A DNA stretch of 64,000 bases from Biomphalaria glabrata (lineage: Eukaryota; Mollusca; Gastropoda; Planorbidae): assembly GCF_947242115.1 (NCBI RefSeq), contig NC_074719.1, positions 46,925,384 through 46,989,383 of the forward strand, in the 5' to 3' direction. Below the pieces are notes generated by a model. It was given only the letters and a program-made list of their open reading frames with translations, did not search any database and was not told the DNA's origin. Of the stretch, positions 32,411 to 44,573 are shown one piece after another (position 1 is the stretch's first letter; each line of letters starts with the position of its first letter). The position numbers and the translations under genes were made by a program.

Positions 32411-34080
32411 GATCTAGTATCGTATTATTTCCGACATTTGGATTTTTCCGGTATTTGGTTTCGCCCTTACCAATATAAACAACCATATTCATATTGGTTT
32501 ACGTTCGATTGACGACTGCTGATAAAGTTTTCTGTACACTACGTGTGGACTTATTATTCAACTTCTAAATCTATATGTAGGCAAAAAACTTATAAATAGA
32601 TCTTGTAGATTTGTAATTCTAGATCTAGATCTAGAACTTATAAGACCAAGACTTAGCCGGCAAGCTAGGCTGAGATGTGGCAATTCGATGATCAACTAAA
32701 CAAATTATCATTTTTTTAATATTTAATCCTTGCCATAACTGATGCCTCTCAATCAAAACTTAGAAATAATTAGAAAAGTAAAGCCTATCAAAGCTTGCAA
32801 TACACATGTGATCTAATTCTAGACTAGATCTATAGATTTATCTAGATTATCAACAGTTCGCTTTCAGTGGATCTGATTTCACGATAAGTATAACTACTAC
32901 AAGTTGTAATCTAGTACAAGATCTTATCTAGATCTATAGGAAAGGCCCATCAGCGAAATGGCATACAAATCGAACACCTCCCGGTATTTTTTATCCATTC
33001 TTATTTATTTCAAAAGTAACTGCAGAACTAATAAAATGGTGTTACAAAGACATTTTTTTACATTTCCCACATATTCACTTTTGTTTTCCCTCAATAAAAT
33101 AAAGCGTAGCTGAAGGTCAAAGTTGACATGTATGGAAATTTCATTCTCAAAACATTTCCAGATAAACGAGAATAGGTCCGAACTTAAGGTGATTTGCATA
33201 TTATGCTTCTAAATTGACGAGGAAATAGTTAGCTAGAATAGCTAAGGCTATTCATTCCGTTGAAAAAAAAATATTATGGGGTGTTCGCTCAAAATGACCT
33301 TTTAAACTGAAAACCTATTCAGCGAAACCCCTATTATAAGCTTAAAAAGCCATTAATAATAATTTAGTTACTGATTTAATCTGTTTTTCTTTTTGTCTTA
33401 TCTATTGTTATTGTTTGTAAACTGAAATATTAAAATAATAGGCCTATTTTTAACCTTAACCCAACGTCTTCGATTTCGAAGATTAAGGATGAGTGCATCA
33501 CTACGTGTTTCACATGACTACGCCCAGTTGCGACCAGCATATTTTCCTGCATTTTCTTTCCGTCTAAAATGTTTGACTCGCAGCTCTCCAACAGTCTCTC
33601 AGAGGTCATATGCTGGCAGCTACTTTCCTCTATGCCAGTGAGGGTGAAATGACGCTTCAGTTGATCTTAACAGCACTTATACAGGATACGGGGGGGGGGG
33701 GGGGGGGGACCTCTGTTTTGCCCTCCTCCTTTTTTTTTAACTGTCTGGTTAACCTCTTGTTACTAATTAATGAGATTAATATGTGTATAAATGTTTAAAA
33801 GAAGTGCAGAATTCATTTTCACAGGGTAACCCCACCATTCTGAGATTAGGTTTTCAGATCTCCAAGAGTTTTCCAGGAGAAAATATTCGATTTCAGGATC
33901 GGAAAAAACGCGAACTATATATTTAGTAATAAATATGAGAGTTACCATATAATATACATTTATAAAATTACAAGATCTCTCCTGAGCCTTTCGTCTCCAT
34001 GCCCGAAAACCAAGCTGTTGTAGATCTGTCTCCATACATCATCAATCCATCACATTCGGGATCTGCCTTTGGGTCAATCA
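32411..34080. other. spacer with TAGATCTAG words and a G run
   Basis: No coding homology recognised. TAGATCTAG words lie at 32610-32940 and a long G run at 33690-33708. Confidence 0.5.
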
Positions 34081-34990
34081 GCTTGTGTGTGTGGGGGGGA
34101 TCGAGTTGATGGCGCTTAAGTGCACTGAACATAATTTCTTAAAAAAAAATAGTTGAGTAACGAGAGTTTATGAAATGGAGAGTAGTACGACGTAGAGTAG
34201 CCTATAGGAAGGTGGCGTGATAGAATTTTGTAGTTTCTTTATTTCTTTTAAGAAAAAAAATTGATCGCAAGTTTCGTAGGCTATATAGACATCGGTTCCA
34301 AGCAGAGAAAGGAGATGTGGAGCACGAGAAAGTGAAAACAAATTTAGGCTTTATGCCACAAGGAGGACAATAGTTATAATGCTTCATGGAAGAAGTTAGA
34401 TGATAGAACTAATTGAAGCATAATTTCCTATATTTTAACATGCTATTTCGCTATTTTTTACGGCCTTTCGCTCATTATGACTCCCGCGAAAATTGCGTTA
34501 GCTGATTATGTCCGACCCATACCGCAAGTTGACTTGAATTATAAATTTAATAGCTGATATGGAAAAAAGAGTCAAATTTAGTTTTATAGCCCAATAGGTG
34601 AGGAGTCCGCAGATGTTTTCATTATAAAATTCTAAACTAAAAACTGGCACAAAAGTGTTCGCTATTGGTCCTATCCCATAGATATGTATAGATCTAGATC
34701 TAATTTTCTTCTACAAGATGACTAGTCTAGATTCTAGGTCTAGTTCTAATTACCACTTTGATATTCACTTTGTAAATAAGACATCAACTACTCAGGTCAA
34801 ACATTTGTTATTGTTGAAATAGATCTATATAGATCTATAAATAAATGTTAGCACTATTGTAGAAAAAAACAAACATAGAGTCTGTATAGATTTAGATCTA
34901 AATCTAAGTGATTTTTTTATCTATTTTTTTTTAAGAAATTATGTTCAGTGCACTTAAGCACCATCAACTCGATCCCCCCCCCACACAGGC
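34081..34990. mobile_element. element with about 65-bp inverted termini
   Basis: CAGCTTGTGTGTGTGGGGGG, ATCGAGTTGATGGCGCTTAA, GTGCACTGAACATAATTTCT reading from about 34078 is mirrored at 34927-34990 with a few differences (G.TGCTTAAG and shorter GT run). The interior of about 775 bp has no recognised coding region. It could be a MITE or foldback element. The exact ends and target duplication are unclear. Confidence 0.75.
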
Positions 34991-35579
34991 TGGGCCTGTT
35001 CTAATTCTATATACAATAGATACTTAAATCTCTGGATATATAATATAAATAAAAAATAAATCACATTTTATTTTTTGTATCGGCAGTCTAGAATATAGAG
35101 TTAGATCTAATTTTTGATTTCTAATAAAAATGATGGTAAAAGAAATTATTTCGATACGACTTGACTATTGACATTGCATTTATAAAGCTAGAATTTTTCA
35201 GAATCTATAAATAGTAAAACTTTCATTTTCTAAGACTTAAACTCTGTCCAACACAACATTCATCACATTTTATATTTTTCAGATGAAGATGCATAGCGGG
35301 CTTCATTATATTGCTTTTGGAACAGAGCCACATACAGATTAATAAAACCAGCTCTTTTGAGTAACAGGAAGGACTTGAAAACTACATATTAAAAAACAAG
35401 CAGCAAAGAAGAAAATTTAAGGCAAGTTGTTTTTCTAAATATTTTGATTTATTATTTAAAATGAACTTCATTGTTTCTTTTGTTGTATGCATAATACAGA
35501 ACAGGCAAATTATGAAAATAATCTTGACTAGAATTTTTCAATCTAGATTAGATTTAGATTTAACTTTTTAGAATCGATT

Positions 35580-35672
35580 TCCACAGGGGATGGGAATGGG
35601 CAGGGTTTAAACCCGGAACCATCGGTAAGTCTCAACAGTCCATCACACAAAATGCATGACCAGGCAGATATC
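35580..35672 (-). mobile_element. SINE family A, truncated copy
   Basis: GGGGATGGGAATGGGCAGGG, TTTAAACCCGGAACCATCGG and ATGCATGACCAGGCAG match the tRNA-like head of family A in minus orientation. Confidence 0.7.
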
Positions 35673-35817
35673 TTGATTTGAATTACTAACTAAGATACTT
35701 TATAAAAAAAAACAACTAGTTCTTGGCGTCCATTGTTATTCAAACAGTTACATAGTTACAAAAATTGATCTTGAAATAAAATGTTTGTTTTTTTTAAATA
35801 AACAAGTTAACTAAAAA

Positions 35818-36030
35818 GACCTTACGATCTATAAGGCAGATGATGTAAAGGTCACCTGTTTCTGTGGACCACGGTTAACGAGGATGTCTTGGCCAGCACA
35901 ATGAACAACCACCTTACTTTTCCCCAACTAATGTCAAATACCAATTAAACCTGGTTGGACTCAGAGGTATCCCAAAATTCAAAATACCAGTCTTTAACGA
36001 GATTCGAACCTGGTACTGCAGGTTTCACTA
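35818..36030 (-). mobile_element. SINE family B, copy 4
   Basis: Minus orientation: TAAGGCAGATGATGTAAAGG, TCACCTGTTTCTGTGGACCA, CCCCAACTAATGTCAAATAC, GGACTCAGAGG and GTCTTTAACGAGATTCGAAC. Confidence 0.8.
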
Positions 36031-36659
36031 AGGGCCTCTTTTGAATGAATAGATCTACAATTTTCATACTAATAGATAAGATAATAATAATTAATATACA
36101 AACAATACTTCAATTCATTTCTTTTATTTCAACAAATAAATGAATGCATATTATGATTTGAATAAATATATCTTTAAAAAATACACTGTCTCACATTTAC
36201 ACATATTTATATATAATTTAACTACTATAATTATGAATGTACACAAATTATTTTTTTTAACACACATTATTTCAAATATTCTAGGTAAACCAGCCTATGT
36301 ATTAGCTATGTTTAAAATTCATCCCACAACTGCATCTAAGACAGGGGTGGGCAAATTACGGCCCGGGGGCCGGATGTGGCCCAGCGGAATGTTTTATGCG
36401 GCCTGCTGACACCTACAGCAGACATGCCTATAGTCCCGCATTATGCGGAAACGGCCCGCAAAATCATCAAAAAAGCTCACATGTTCCGCCGTTCCGCATT
36501 CACGATTTTTTGTTCCGCCAAGTCTGAATTTTATCATTATTTATTAATAGTGCGAATTGAAAATACTGAGTGCAAAATAAAATATATATAGGTCTGTGTT
36601 TATTGTTTACATTTCATCTACTTCCGGACCCGGTGTGTCCTAAATTTACGAAGAAATGG

Positions 36660-37690
36660 TTGAAGACTAGATCTAGATCTACATCTAGTTCTAGACATAG
36701 ATCTCTAGATCTAATGATCTAGTAGTCTAGGTCTAGATATTAGAATTAGATCTATTCTTAGAATCTAGTAAGTGCTAATTAGCCAAATATTCCATTCAAA
36801 TCCCTTTCTTTTCACGACAATGGCTCTACTACAGTACTCTACTCTACTAGATCTATTATCTATCATCATCTAGATCTAGACCTAGACAATTTAGGAATCT
36901 AGTCTTAGTCTAGACTAGGCTACTAGATAGGTCTAGGTCACTAGACTTCTAGATCTAGAATCTAGACTAGATTTAGATTAGAATGAATAGATTTCAATAG
37001 ATCTAATCTAGTCTAGATTGTTTTTTAGATTTTAGATGATTTTATTTTATTTGATAGATTATCATACTTTCATAGATGAAATAGATCTGACTATTCCAAC
37101 ACTAACTCCTTGAACTGGTTTCTAAGTAATCTAAGAAACTTTCAAAAGGATTTTAAAAAAAAAAACGTTATTAAAGATCTAGACCTAAATTAATTAATTA
37201 ACTTGACTTAGACTTAGACACAGTAAGTCTAAGGCCTAAATAAGGCTATTAGATCTACTTTTCTTATTACATAGCCTAAATTAGTTTCTAGATCTAGAAG
37301 TAGGGCTAGCACTAGATAACTAGATCTAGAAGTAGACTCTAGATCTATCTAGAAATAGACTTAGAAGGTGATAGATCTCTAGATTCTAGATTTCTATGTA
37401 TCATTATGTAAATTTAGTTCTTAATAAGTCTATTATAGACTATAGAACTATAGATTTAGACATAAATATTTAGATCTCTAATATAATTATTATAATCTGT
37501 GTTCTTAGACTTAGAGGAATTATTAGATATAGAACTAGTAGACTCTTAAATTATTTTAGATCTAGAACTATATACAAGATCTAGTGTGACTAGAGTAGAG
37601 CCCTAGAATTAGAAAAGGATAGATAATCAAGTAGATCTAGAATAATCTAGACTAGATTTCACTAGATCTAGTCAATAGATTTAGACCTAG
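36660..37690. repeat. TAGATCTAG-rich tract inside the hAT element
   Basis: CTAGATCTAGA, TAGACCTAG and TAGATCTA words occur every few tens of bases, as in 24880-26800. This looks like local expansion of a palindromic octamer, not a gene. Confidence 0.75.
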
Positions 37691-37737
37691 TAGTAACAAA
37701 TAAAAATTGTTTTTTTAGTTTTTGTTCTTTAGGAGGG

Positions 37738-37880
37738 TTTTTGGGCCAAAGTCTTGTTCGGGTCTCTTGATTTAGAATGCACCATTGAAGGACATGGTCA
37801 GCATTCTCTGGTGATGGGCAAGTTTCTCTAGTCCCGACATTTAACTTCCGGACATATATTGTCTCATTCAGTGAACAAGC
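37738..37880 (-). mobile_element. RNase H-type LINE fragment within the hAT
   Basis: GGGCCAAAGTCTTGTTCGGG, ATTCTCTGGTGATG and ACTTCCGGACAT..TTGTCTCATT align with 38960-39100 of the LINE to the right, in the same orientation. It is an older copy carried by, or inserted into, the hAT. Confidence 0.65.
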
Positions 37881-38327
37881 CTTTTCCTTTGTGGAAACTA
37901 AACAAGCATTACTACTGGTCGATTTTGACTGACTGTAATTTGACAGCAGTCACAAGGATAGAAACTAGTAAGCTAGTTCCACAGTTCTGGAACATCATGC
38001 ATGAGTGTAAAAAGTAAAATACTGCACATTAAGTACAACTGTATATTTGTCAGGATATTTTAATGTAAAATGACAACAGCAATTTGAAAAAAAAATTCGT
38101 AAAATTGGTTTAAATAATTGCTAACTCTTGTTGTAATTCCTTAACGTGAAGTGTGGGGAAAAAAAGAAACGTGAATATAATACAGTGTAAATATGAATTA
38201 AAAGACATTCTACACAGTTAGCTTAGAGTGTCTCTATAAGTTGTATATAAATATGCGGCCCGCCATTCCCAATTTTTAAAATAATGCAGCCCTCGATACA
38301 AAAAGGTTGCCCACCCCTGATCTAAGA

Positions 38328-41291
38328 TATTCATGTACTGTTTTGGATGTTATGTATGTCGACATATCCGATTTGATTTTCTGGCCCAATAAGGAGAGTC
38401 TCAGGCCCAAAAAATTTATTTGTACTTATGACAGGAAGATGACAGTAATAAATGACTGTTTTGAAATTTTCATTGAGAGACCTAGCAGCGTTAAAGCACA
38501 GGCACAAACCTATTCTTCCTATTAGCACAACACAGTAAAATATCTGATTGGAACTCATTACTTTCAATAAATGAATTAAAAATATTTATACTAAGCTTTA
38601 TAGTTTCTTTGGATTTAATAGCCTTTAAATTTTTATTTTTAGAAGTGATGTTGTTCACAAGAGAATCAAATTTAACTTTTTGTTTTTTAATGAGGTGATA
38701 TCAATCTCAGAAACCTTAGTTGGCAAAACTTTTTTAAGCTCTGATGGATTTATCCAGTAAGATAATAAGCCTGTAACTGTCTTACTCTCTTTTAGCCTGG
38801 TGTTGGCTTCCAGCATAAATAAAGTGTCTGCCACATTTCTTCTTCTTCTTCATCGTTCTCATTGTTATGTTGGAGTGTTCATATGACTAGACCAGTACAT
38901 GAGATGAACTGCGCAGTGGTTTCCAAATCAGGGAGCTCTCCATATAGTTTTCTTTCTATTGGGGTGATTTGGGGCCAATGTCTTATACAGGCCTCTTGGT
39001 AGAGAGAGCAGTTTTGGAGGACGTGGTCGGCATTTTCTGGTGATACTCCACATGGGCAGATTTCACTGGTTCCAATTTTGAGCTTCCGGAACATGTGTTG
39101 TCGCATTCTGTTGTGTCCGGTCCTGAGTCGAAAGATTAGACGTTGGTCTTGTCGGGATAGCTTATAGTAAGCGTCATCTTTCTTGTGATTTGGATGGGAG
39201 CTCGTCCATTTCTCATTTATTTTATCTACAATTAATTTCTTCATTTCTTCTGGATAGAGTGCAGAGTTTACTTGTGAGTTTGTTCTCCCACTCTTGGCGA
39301 GTTTGTCAGCCTTCTCATTTCCTGCTAGTTGTATGTGAGCTGGTATCCATTGAATAACAGTTTTTTTGCTGTTGTTGTTGAGCTTTGTAAGTGCTGTTCT
39401 GAGGTTTTTAATATGAGGGGAATCAGAGTTTTGCAAGCTTTGGAGGGTTGTTTTCACGTCTGTTAGAAAGACAATCTGACTGTGGGGGGAACTTGGATGA
39501 TTTGCTAACATGGTAGCAGCTAGTGCTAGTGCTTCCCTTTCTGCTCTGTGACTGTCAGAGAACTCTCCAGTTGCAATGGATTTTTCTATTTTTCCTCCAT
39601 CTGGCCATTCGATAAGTATTCCAGCTCCTCCATTTGTGGTGGCTTTATGGGATGAGCCATCCGTGTAAACTCTGATCCACTGATTGCTAGGGTAATTGGT
39701 ATGTAGAAAACAGTTCACTATTTCCTTGAGCTCTGATGGTCTGTAATCAGATTTTCTTTTTATGTTTTCAATATGGTCCCTTATAGTAGGAAGAGGGCTT
39801 TCGTCCCAGGGTAGAGATTCATTATAGTGTATTGAGGATTCCAGAGTAATTTTTTCAAGTTGGTGTTTCTTTTTTAGGTTTAGAGATTCCTGTATGAAAT
39901 TGGTCCTTTTGAGACATTTTTTTGTGCCAGTTTTGTGGATTTTTGTTCTGAGTGGGTGCCTCTCCAAGGTTTCCAATTTAGTGAATTGGGAAAGGATTTT
40001 TATTTCTCTTCTTTTATCCAGAGAGATCAGGGCAGCGGTTTCCTCCATAGCTCTTATGGGTGTTGTTTTGATTGCTCCTGTCATTATCCTTTGACCAATA
40101 TTTTGAACCTTGTCTATTTTTCTTAGGTTGGTTTGGGCTGCTGAGCCCCATGCTGTGGCACCATACATATCTTACATAACTGGTATAGGCCTTTTTCAGG
40201 ATGTTGTGATTAGCTCCCCAATCTGTGCCAGCTAATTTTTTCAAGAGGGATAGTCTCTGGATGCCTTTACTCTGTGTTTTATCTATTTGGTTTTTCCAGG
40301 TTAGTCTCGGGTCATATGTGACTCCAAGATAAGTAGGGCTGTCATTTTTTTCTAAAGCTTCCAAATCTAATGTTAATTTTATTGTTTGTTGTTTTGTTGA
40401 CAGTGAGAATATGGTATATGTGGTCTTTTTTGTGTTGATGGACATGCCCCAGTCTTTGGACCAATTATTGAGTTTATCAAGAGCATCTTGTAATCGAAAT
40501 TTCGATGTTCCTACATATTCTTCTGTGCTAATTATGGCAAGGTCATCTGCATACATGCTGCTTTTAACTTTTCTAGGTAGGTTTTGATTTAGATCGTTTA
40601 TGAATATTAGGAAAAGTGTTGGGGATAGGACTCGTCCTTGGGGGACGCCATTTTTTATACCCACTGTGTGGCTTCTTTGTCCTTGCATGCAAACTAAGGC
40701 TTTTCTATTATTTAGGTATTCCTTTATCCAGTTGTACATTCTTTGGGATATGTGATGCTGGATTAGCTTGAGCAAGAGACCTTGTTCTCAGACTTTGTCA
40801 AATGCTTTTTCTTAAGTCAACCCACACAATTGTTGTTGGTTTCTTTTCTCGAAAGCCGTCTTCTATTTCTTGTGTGATGAAGGCAATTTGATCTTCTGTT
40901 GATCTGCCTTTTCTAAGCCAGCCTGGGCTTCAGTGAGTAGGTTATTTGACTCAAGGATCCATGTCTGCCACATGAGTGCAGGACTCACCAAGTCCAACTA
41001 TACAAGAACAGTGGGCGAATAGAATAATACCATCTTGACTTATTACTATCCAGGGCTGCAGTACATGCTAACCACTGAGAGTGAAGACCTATTAAAAAGA
41101 AAAAAAAATTATTTAAAATACCTGTACATATCAAGACATTGGATCATATACATGTAAATACCTTTGAATATCAAGATATTAACTATAATATAACAATATT
41201 TATTACTTACCTTTGCTAGTGGTTTAAAAGCCATAACATCTTGAACCCAACCATCTAGGAACTGGTTGTAAGCTGCTAAACTCTTGTAAGC
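38328..41291 (-). pseudogene. SWIM/YqaJ-type gene relic, interrupted by LINE
   Basis: Minus-strand exon-like blocks lie in order. Block 1 (41291-41211) has an acceptor CTACAG and donor GTAAGT and reads AYKSLAAYNQFLDGWVQD. Block 2 (41088 to 40962) carries LQPWIVISQDG and a SWIM zinc-binding pattern, CSC..ESCTH. Block 3 (38836 to about 38650) includes ESKTVTGLLSYWINPSE. Block 4 (38518-38328) includes GRIGLCLCFNAARSLNENF. The succession resembles invertebrate proteins that join a SWIM finger to a YqaJ-type exonuclease domain. These proteins are numerous in molluscs and cnidarians, and it is unclear whether they are host or mobile-element genes. Blocks 2 and 3 are one exon split by the LINE at 38837-40961. 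The locus looks broken, with about two further breaks, and is a fossil. Confidence 0.6.
38837..40961 (-). mobile_element. 5'-truncated LINE with RT and RNase H
   Basis: A 12-bp target duplication TGTCTGCCACAT (38825-38836, 40962-40973) brackets it. Minus-strand order: partial RT start (RKGRSTEDQIAF), GVPQGRVLSPTLFLIFIND, MYADDLAIIS, a thumb region, then an RNase H domain with VYTDGSS, HRAEREALALA, FLTDVKTTLQSL, IPAHIQLAGNEKADKLA, then a zinc-knuckle-like CPCGVSPENADHVLQNC. It ends in a (GAA)n tail. RNase H after RT places it in the I group of LINEs. Two frame breaks are visible, near 40780 and at 40014-40168. The endonuclease part is missing. Confidence 0.9.
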
Positions 41292-41344
41292 CTGTAGACA
41301 TTTTCAAAAGTAAAAATAGCAATAACATTTTAATAATTGATTTA

Positions 41345-41445
41345 GAACTCTTGTAATATAAAGAATTGGTTGGACTTCGAAGCATCCTAAAAATATAGAA
41401 ATTCAAAACCCTAGTTTACACCAAAAATTCAATTGAGACTAGTGA
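41345..41445 (-). mobile_element. SINE family B fragment
   Basis: GGTTGGACTTCGAAGCATCC, AAATTCAAAACCC and TAGTTTACACC match the middle of minus-strand family B copies. Confidence 0.5.
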
Positions 41446-41734
41446 AGTGCTTCAGCCGCAACAGCCAAAAGGTTTGGGCTAAGGTGTAATTAGCTTCAAA
41501 TCTTAAAAGAGCATTTGAAAGTTGTGAAAGAAACACAGATCTAGGACCATTAGATTTATCAACAAGTTACTAGTCTTGATGAGCCTAGTCCTAAAATAAA
41601 CTTTAAAAAGTCTTCAGCCTGGATAGTAAAGTTTTCTTTGGTTTAGATGCTAGATCTGATCTATATAATACTAGTATCTAATAATAAGTAACTATTATCT
41701 GTAACTATAGTCCAAATATATCTTGTGCAGAGAT

Positions 41735-41880
41735 GTGTTTAATGAGCGCCTAAAGGCAGCACTGAAAAACTCCCAGATACCCCTCCCCTCCGGTCCACCA
41801 ATGAGATTGGACCATAGCGCTCTGAGCATGCTATAACTATAAGCATGAAAGTAGTGCTACATAAAAGCTAAATTTATTTA
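41735..41880 (+). mobile_element. SINE family C, 5'-truncated copy
   Basis: TAATGAGCGCCTAAAGGCAG, CTCCGGTCCACCAATGAGAT, TGGACCATAGCGCTCTGAGC, ATGCTATAACTATAAGCATG and GTGCTACATAAAAGCTAAA. The tRNA-like head is missing. Confidence 0.75.
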
Positions 41881-42257
41881 TCTTATCAAGTGACCTAGAA
41901 GTGAAGACTAGATCTAGCTATATCTATTAGATAAAAATTAAGTTTCATATGCTTAAAATATGCAGCAACAGAGAGATGTAGATTTTAGATGTTATCTAGA
42001 TTTTCTAGATCTATTCTATAGAGTCTAGATGAGATCTAGAATGACCTACTAAGCCTAAGCATTATGTAGGCTAGACTCTAGATCTAGTCACACTTTAATC
42101 TGAGACATCATCCAGATTTTGTATATAATATATCTATGAAGCCATAGATCTACATCTAGAATACTAGATCTTGAAGGCTTGAGTAGAGAGTAGATCTCTA
42201 TCACAATCTATGTAGGCCTACATTATATGTTACAACAATGTTGATCTAGCTCTAGAC

Positions 42258-44565
42258 CAGTGTTTCTCAAACTTTTTTGTCTGCCGGCACAGTAAACAAA
42301 CTACAAAAATTTCGCGGCACACCACGAAGAGCAACAGATGTTTTATAATAAAAAGAAAAAAAGATTTTGCCTGTTTTTCAGTATTATGTTTAATGTGAAT
42401 GTTGTGCCTGTTTTTGAGAGCAAATGCGATCTAATCGAGGCTCCAAAGTCGACAAACAAACTCGCATTTCATCGTCTATTGTAAGAAGTCTCTCTCTTTT
42501 CTTAGATTTGATTTCAGTCAGTGCTGAAAATCCAAACTCACAAAACCATAAAGATGTAAATGGAAGAACAATTATTTTGATTGCTTTTAAATTGATTACA
42601 GGATATAACTTGTTGATTGAAATCCAAAACACATCCAAGCTTTCTCGGAAAACTTGACTTAAGAATTGCATCGTTTTTTAAATCATTGAGCTGCTCTTCT
42701 TCTTTAGTTGTAAAATTTGTAGCTTCATTGTTTCCAAATGGAGAGTTGACCCATTTATATTCATTACTTCAAACTGTTGAGAAGTAATGCTGCAATGTTG
42801 ACTGCAGGTGTTTCAAAGTGTCCAGAATTTCGGGGGTGATTTCTTTATTTGAAGCAGATTCATTGTAAGTAGGAAAGCAGTCCTTTCGTGATTTTACTTT
42901 GCCACAAAGACAATCAATTTTAACCAAATGATATTAGTTTTGATGATGCAATGATGATGGTTTCCGATGGTCCTTGAAGACTTCAATTCAATGAATTTAA
43001 TTTGTCAAATAAATCAGAGAGAAATGTCACCTTAACCCACCAAATCTCGTCATGAATAGAAAATCCAAAGTCTTTTTTTTTTTTCAGCCTCCAAGAATGA
43101 AATCAGCTCAGCCTTGAGTTGGATGACACCCTTTAACACTTTTCCCCTGGAGAGCCAACGAATGTTGGTGTGATACAGGAGACATTAGTAGTCTGAATCC
43201 ATTGCTTCACAAAGCTCTGAGGAAAGTCAGAATGCAAGCGGTCGAGATTTGAGGAAGTTTACAACTTCAATCACTTGATCCAGAACAGACATCAAATATT
43301 TGAAGGCAAGAGCTTCTCTGTGGATCATGCAGTGAACAACTAATACATTTGGATTTTCTTGACGCACAAGAGTGAAGAATCCCTTTCTAATTCCCTGCAT
43401 GGAAGGACAGCCATCGGTGCAAACGCTGACACAGTTTGTCTCCACTGTACTTTGAATAGCAAAATGTTTTCGTTCACCACTTAAATTCGCCTTTGGTCGT
43501 AGTTGGTAAGTCTTTGCAAAATAAGAATTTGTTGACACATTTTTCATCCTTTATGAACTGAATAAAAGCTAACAACTGGGCTTTGCACTAATGTCAGTGG
43601 ATTCATCCACTTGAAGGGACCACAACAGAGACAGTTCATCGTCAGTCATTTCGAAGTGTTCGAAGATTTGATCTTGTAAATCTGACAATAAGTCTTCAAT
43701 TCTGCGCAAGATAGTACTATTTGACAAAGGAACTTTTTTAACTTTTTCGGCAGCATCGGGTCCAAGGATAGTTTCAACAACTATTGCTAAAGCTGGTGCA
43801 ATGACTGATTCAGCCTCTGTGTGTTCTTTCTTGCATTTGCTAATAACTGAACAACCTTATAAATTGCAATTAATCCCTTTTCTGAAAGCTTTAGGTAGTT
43901 CGTAAGTTTCTTAGCTTGTTTATTTTGTTGAGCCCTGATGTTTTCGAAGTATTCCTTCAGTTGCGCTTTTACAGCTGGATGTTTTGTTTCCAAGTGTCTC
44001 TTCAATTTGCTTGGAACAAGCGCCTCATTCAACAGAGCTGAATTGCAGATCAGACAGAATGACAATGGAGAATCTTCAGGTCCTGAAGATATGAAACCAT
44101 ATCCGATGTAATCTTCTTTGTACCTTTGTTTGGTTCCATGCTTTTCATTGAACGCTTTCGCAGTTTCATTCTTACCAACGTATTTCTCCATGGATAACAA
44201 TGATTAAGGCTTAGTAATAATTTGTTATTATTAGCATACACCTACAAAATTTACATGAAACACATCGCTTATTATTATCGTTACCAATATAAGAACTGCT
44301 GAGCGTCTGCTAAGGCGGCCTACATTTGAGTCATTATAATAATATATGTATAGTGGACAACTCCATAACCTGAAGAGCTAACACCCCTTTCCGTCATAAT
44401 GTAGCGATCCACTACTATTACTGGTCGTTGCAAGCTGGGATGTCGTTACAAGGTAAAATAAAAATTTAATAGTAGGCAAACCTGTGTAACGCTGCACGTG
44501 TGGCATTCTGAAAACTCCTCGGCACACCTGCAAATCTTCGGCGGCACACAGTTTGAGAAACACTG
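42258..44565 (-). mobile_element. hAT element, ZBED5-like transposase, 2,308 bp
   Basis: Ends CAGTGTTTCTCAAACTTTTT and CAGTTTGAGAAACACTG are inverted repeats. Flanks CTCTAGAC (42250-42257) and CCCTAGAC (44566-44573) differ at one position. Minus-strand pieces: 44200-43787 with a BED-like zinc finger (CLICNSAL..SKLKRHLETKH), 43547-43227 (VSVCTDGCPSMQGIRKGFFT, VHCMIHREALAFK), and 42671-42390 with the C-terminal dimerisation part (ALTEIKSKKRERLLTIDDEM, RVCLSTLEPRLD). This is the layout of ZBED5-like transposases. Several frame breaks separate the pieces, so the copy is dead. Confidence 0.9.
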
Positions 44566-44573
44566 CCCTAGAC

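Larger units (their letters stand above)
34991..36333. other. spacer with SINE fragments
   Basis: Contains family A (35580) and family B (35818) SINE copies. A short open piece after an AG at 35280 (MKMHSGLHYIAFGTEPHT) is not recognised and is probably chance. Confidence 0.5.
36342..38319. mobile_element. non-autonomous hAT, 1,978 bp, 8-bp target duplication
   Basis: ATCTAAGA at 36334-36341 and 38320-38327 flanks ends CAGGGGTGGGCAAATTACGG and AAAAGGTTGCCCACCCCTG, typical hAT inverted termini. GCCCGGGGGCCGGATGTGGC lies just inside. No transposase frame is visible. The middle (36660-37690) is TAGATCTAG-rich and a minus-strand LINE fragment lies at 37738-37880. Confidence 0.9.
41300..42257. other. 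spacer with SINE scraps and TAGATCTAG words
   Basis: Family B and C SINE pieces are listed separately. TAGATCTAG-type words are dense at 41890-42220. No coding region is recognised. Confidence 0.5.

Noticed and set aside
28424-32478. Series of 149-225-codon open frames on the plus strand
   Set aside because: They are read-outs of a homogeneous 222-224-bp satellite. The frame stays open because the usual monomer length is a multiple of three. No known domain and no start context.
35280-35345. Short exon (MKMHSGLHYIAFGTEPHT)
   Set aside because: No donor of good quality, no family recognised, and AT-rich surroundings. Probably chance.
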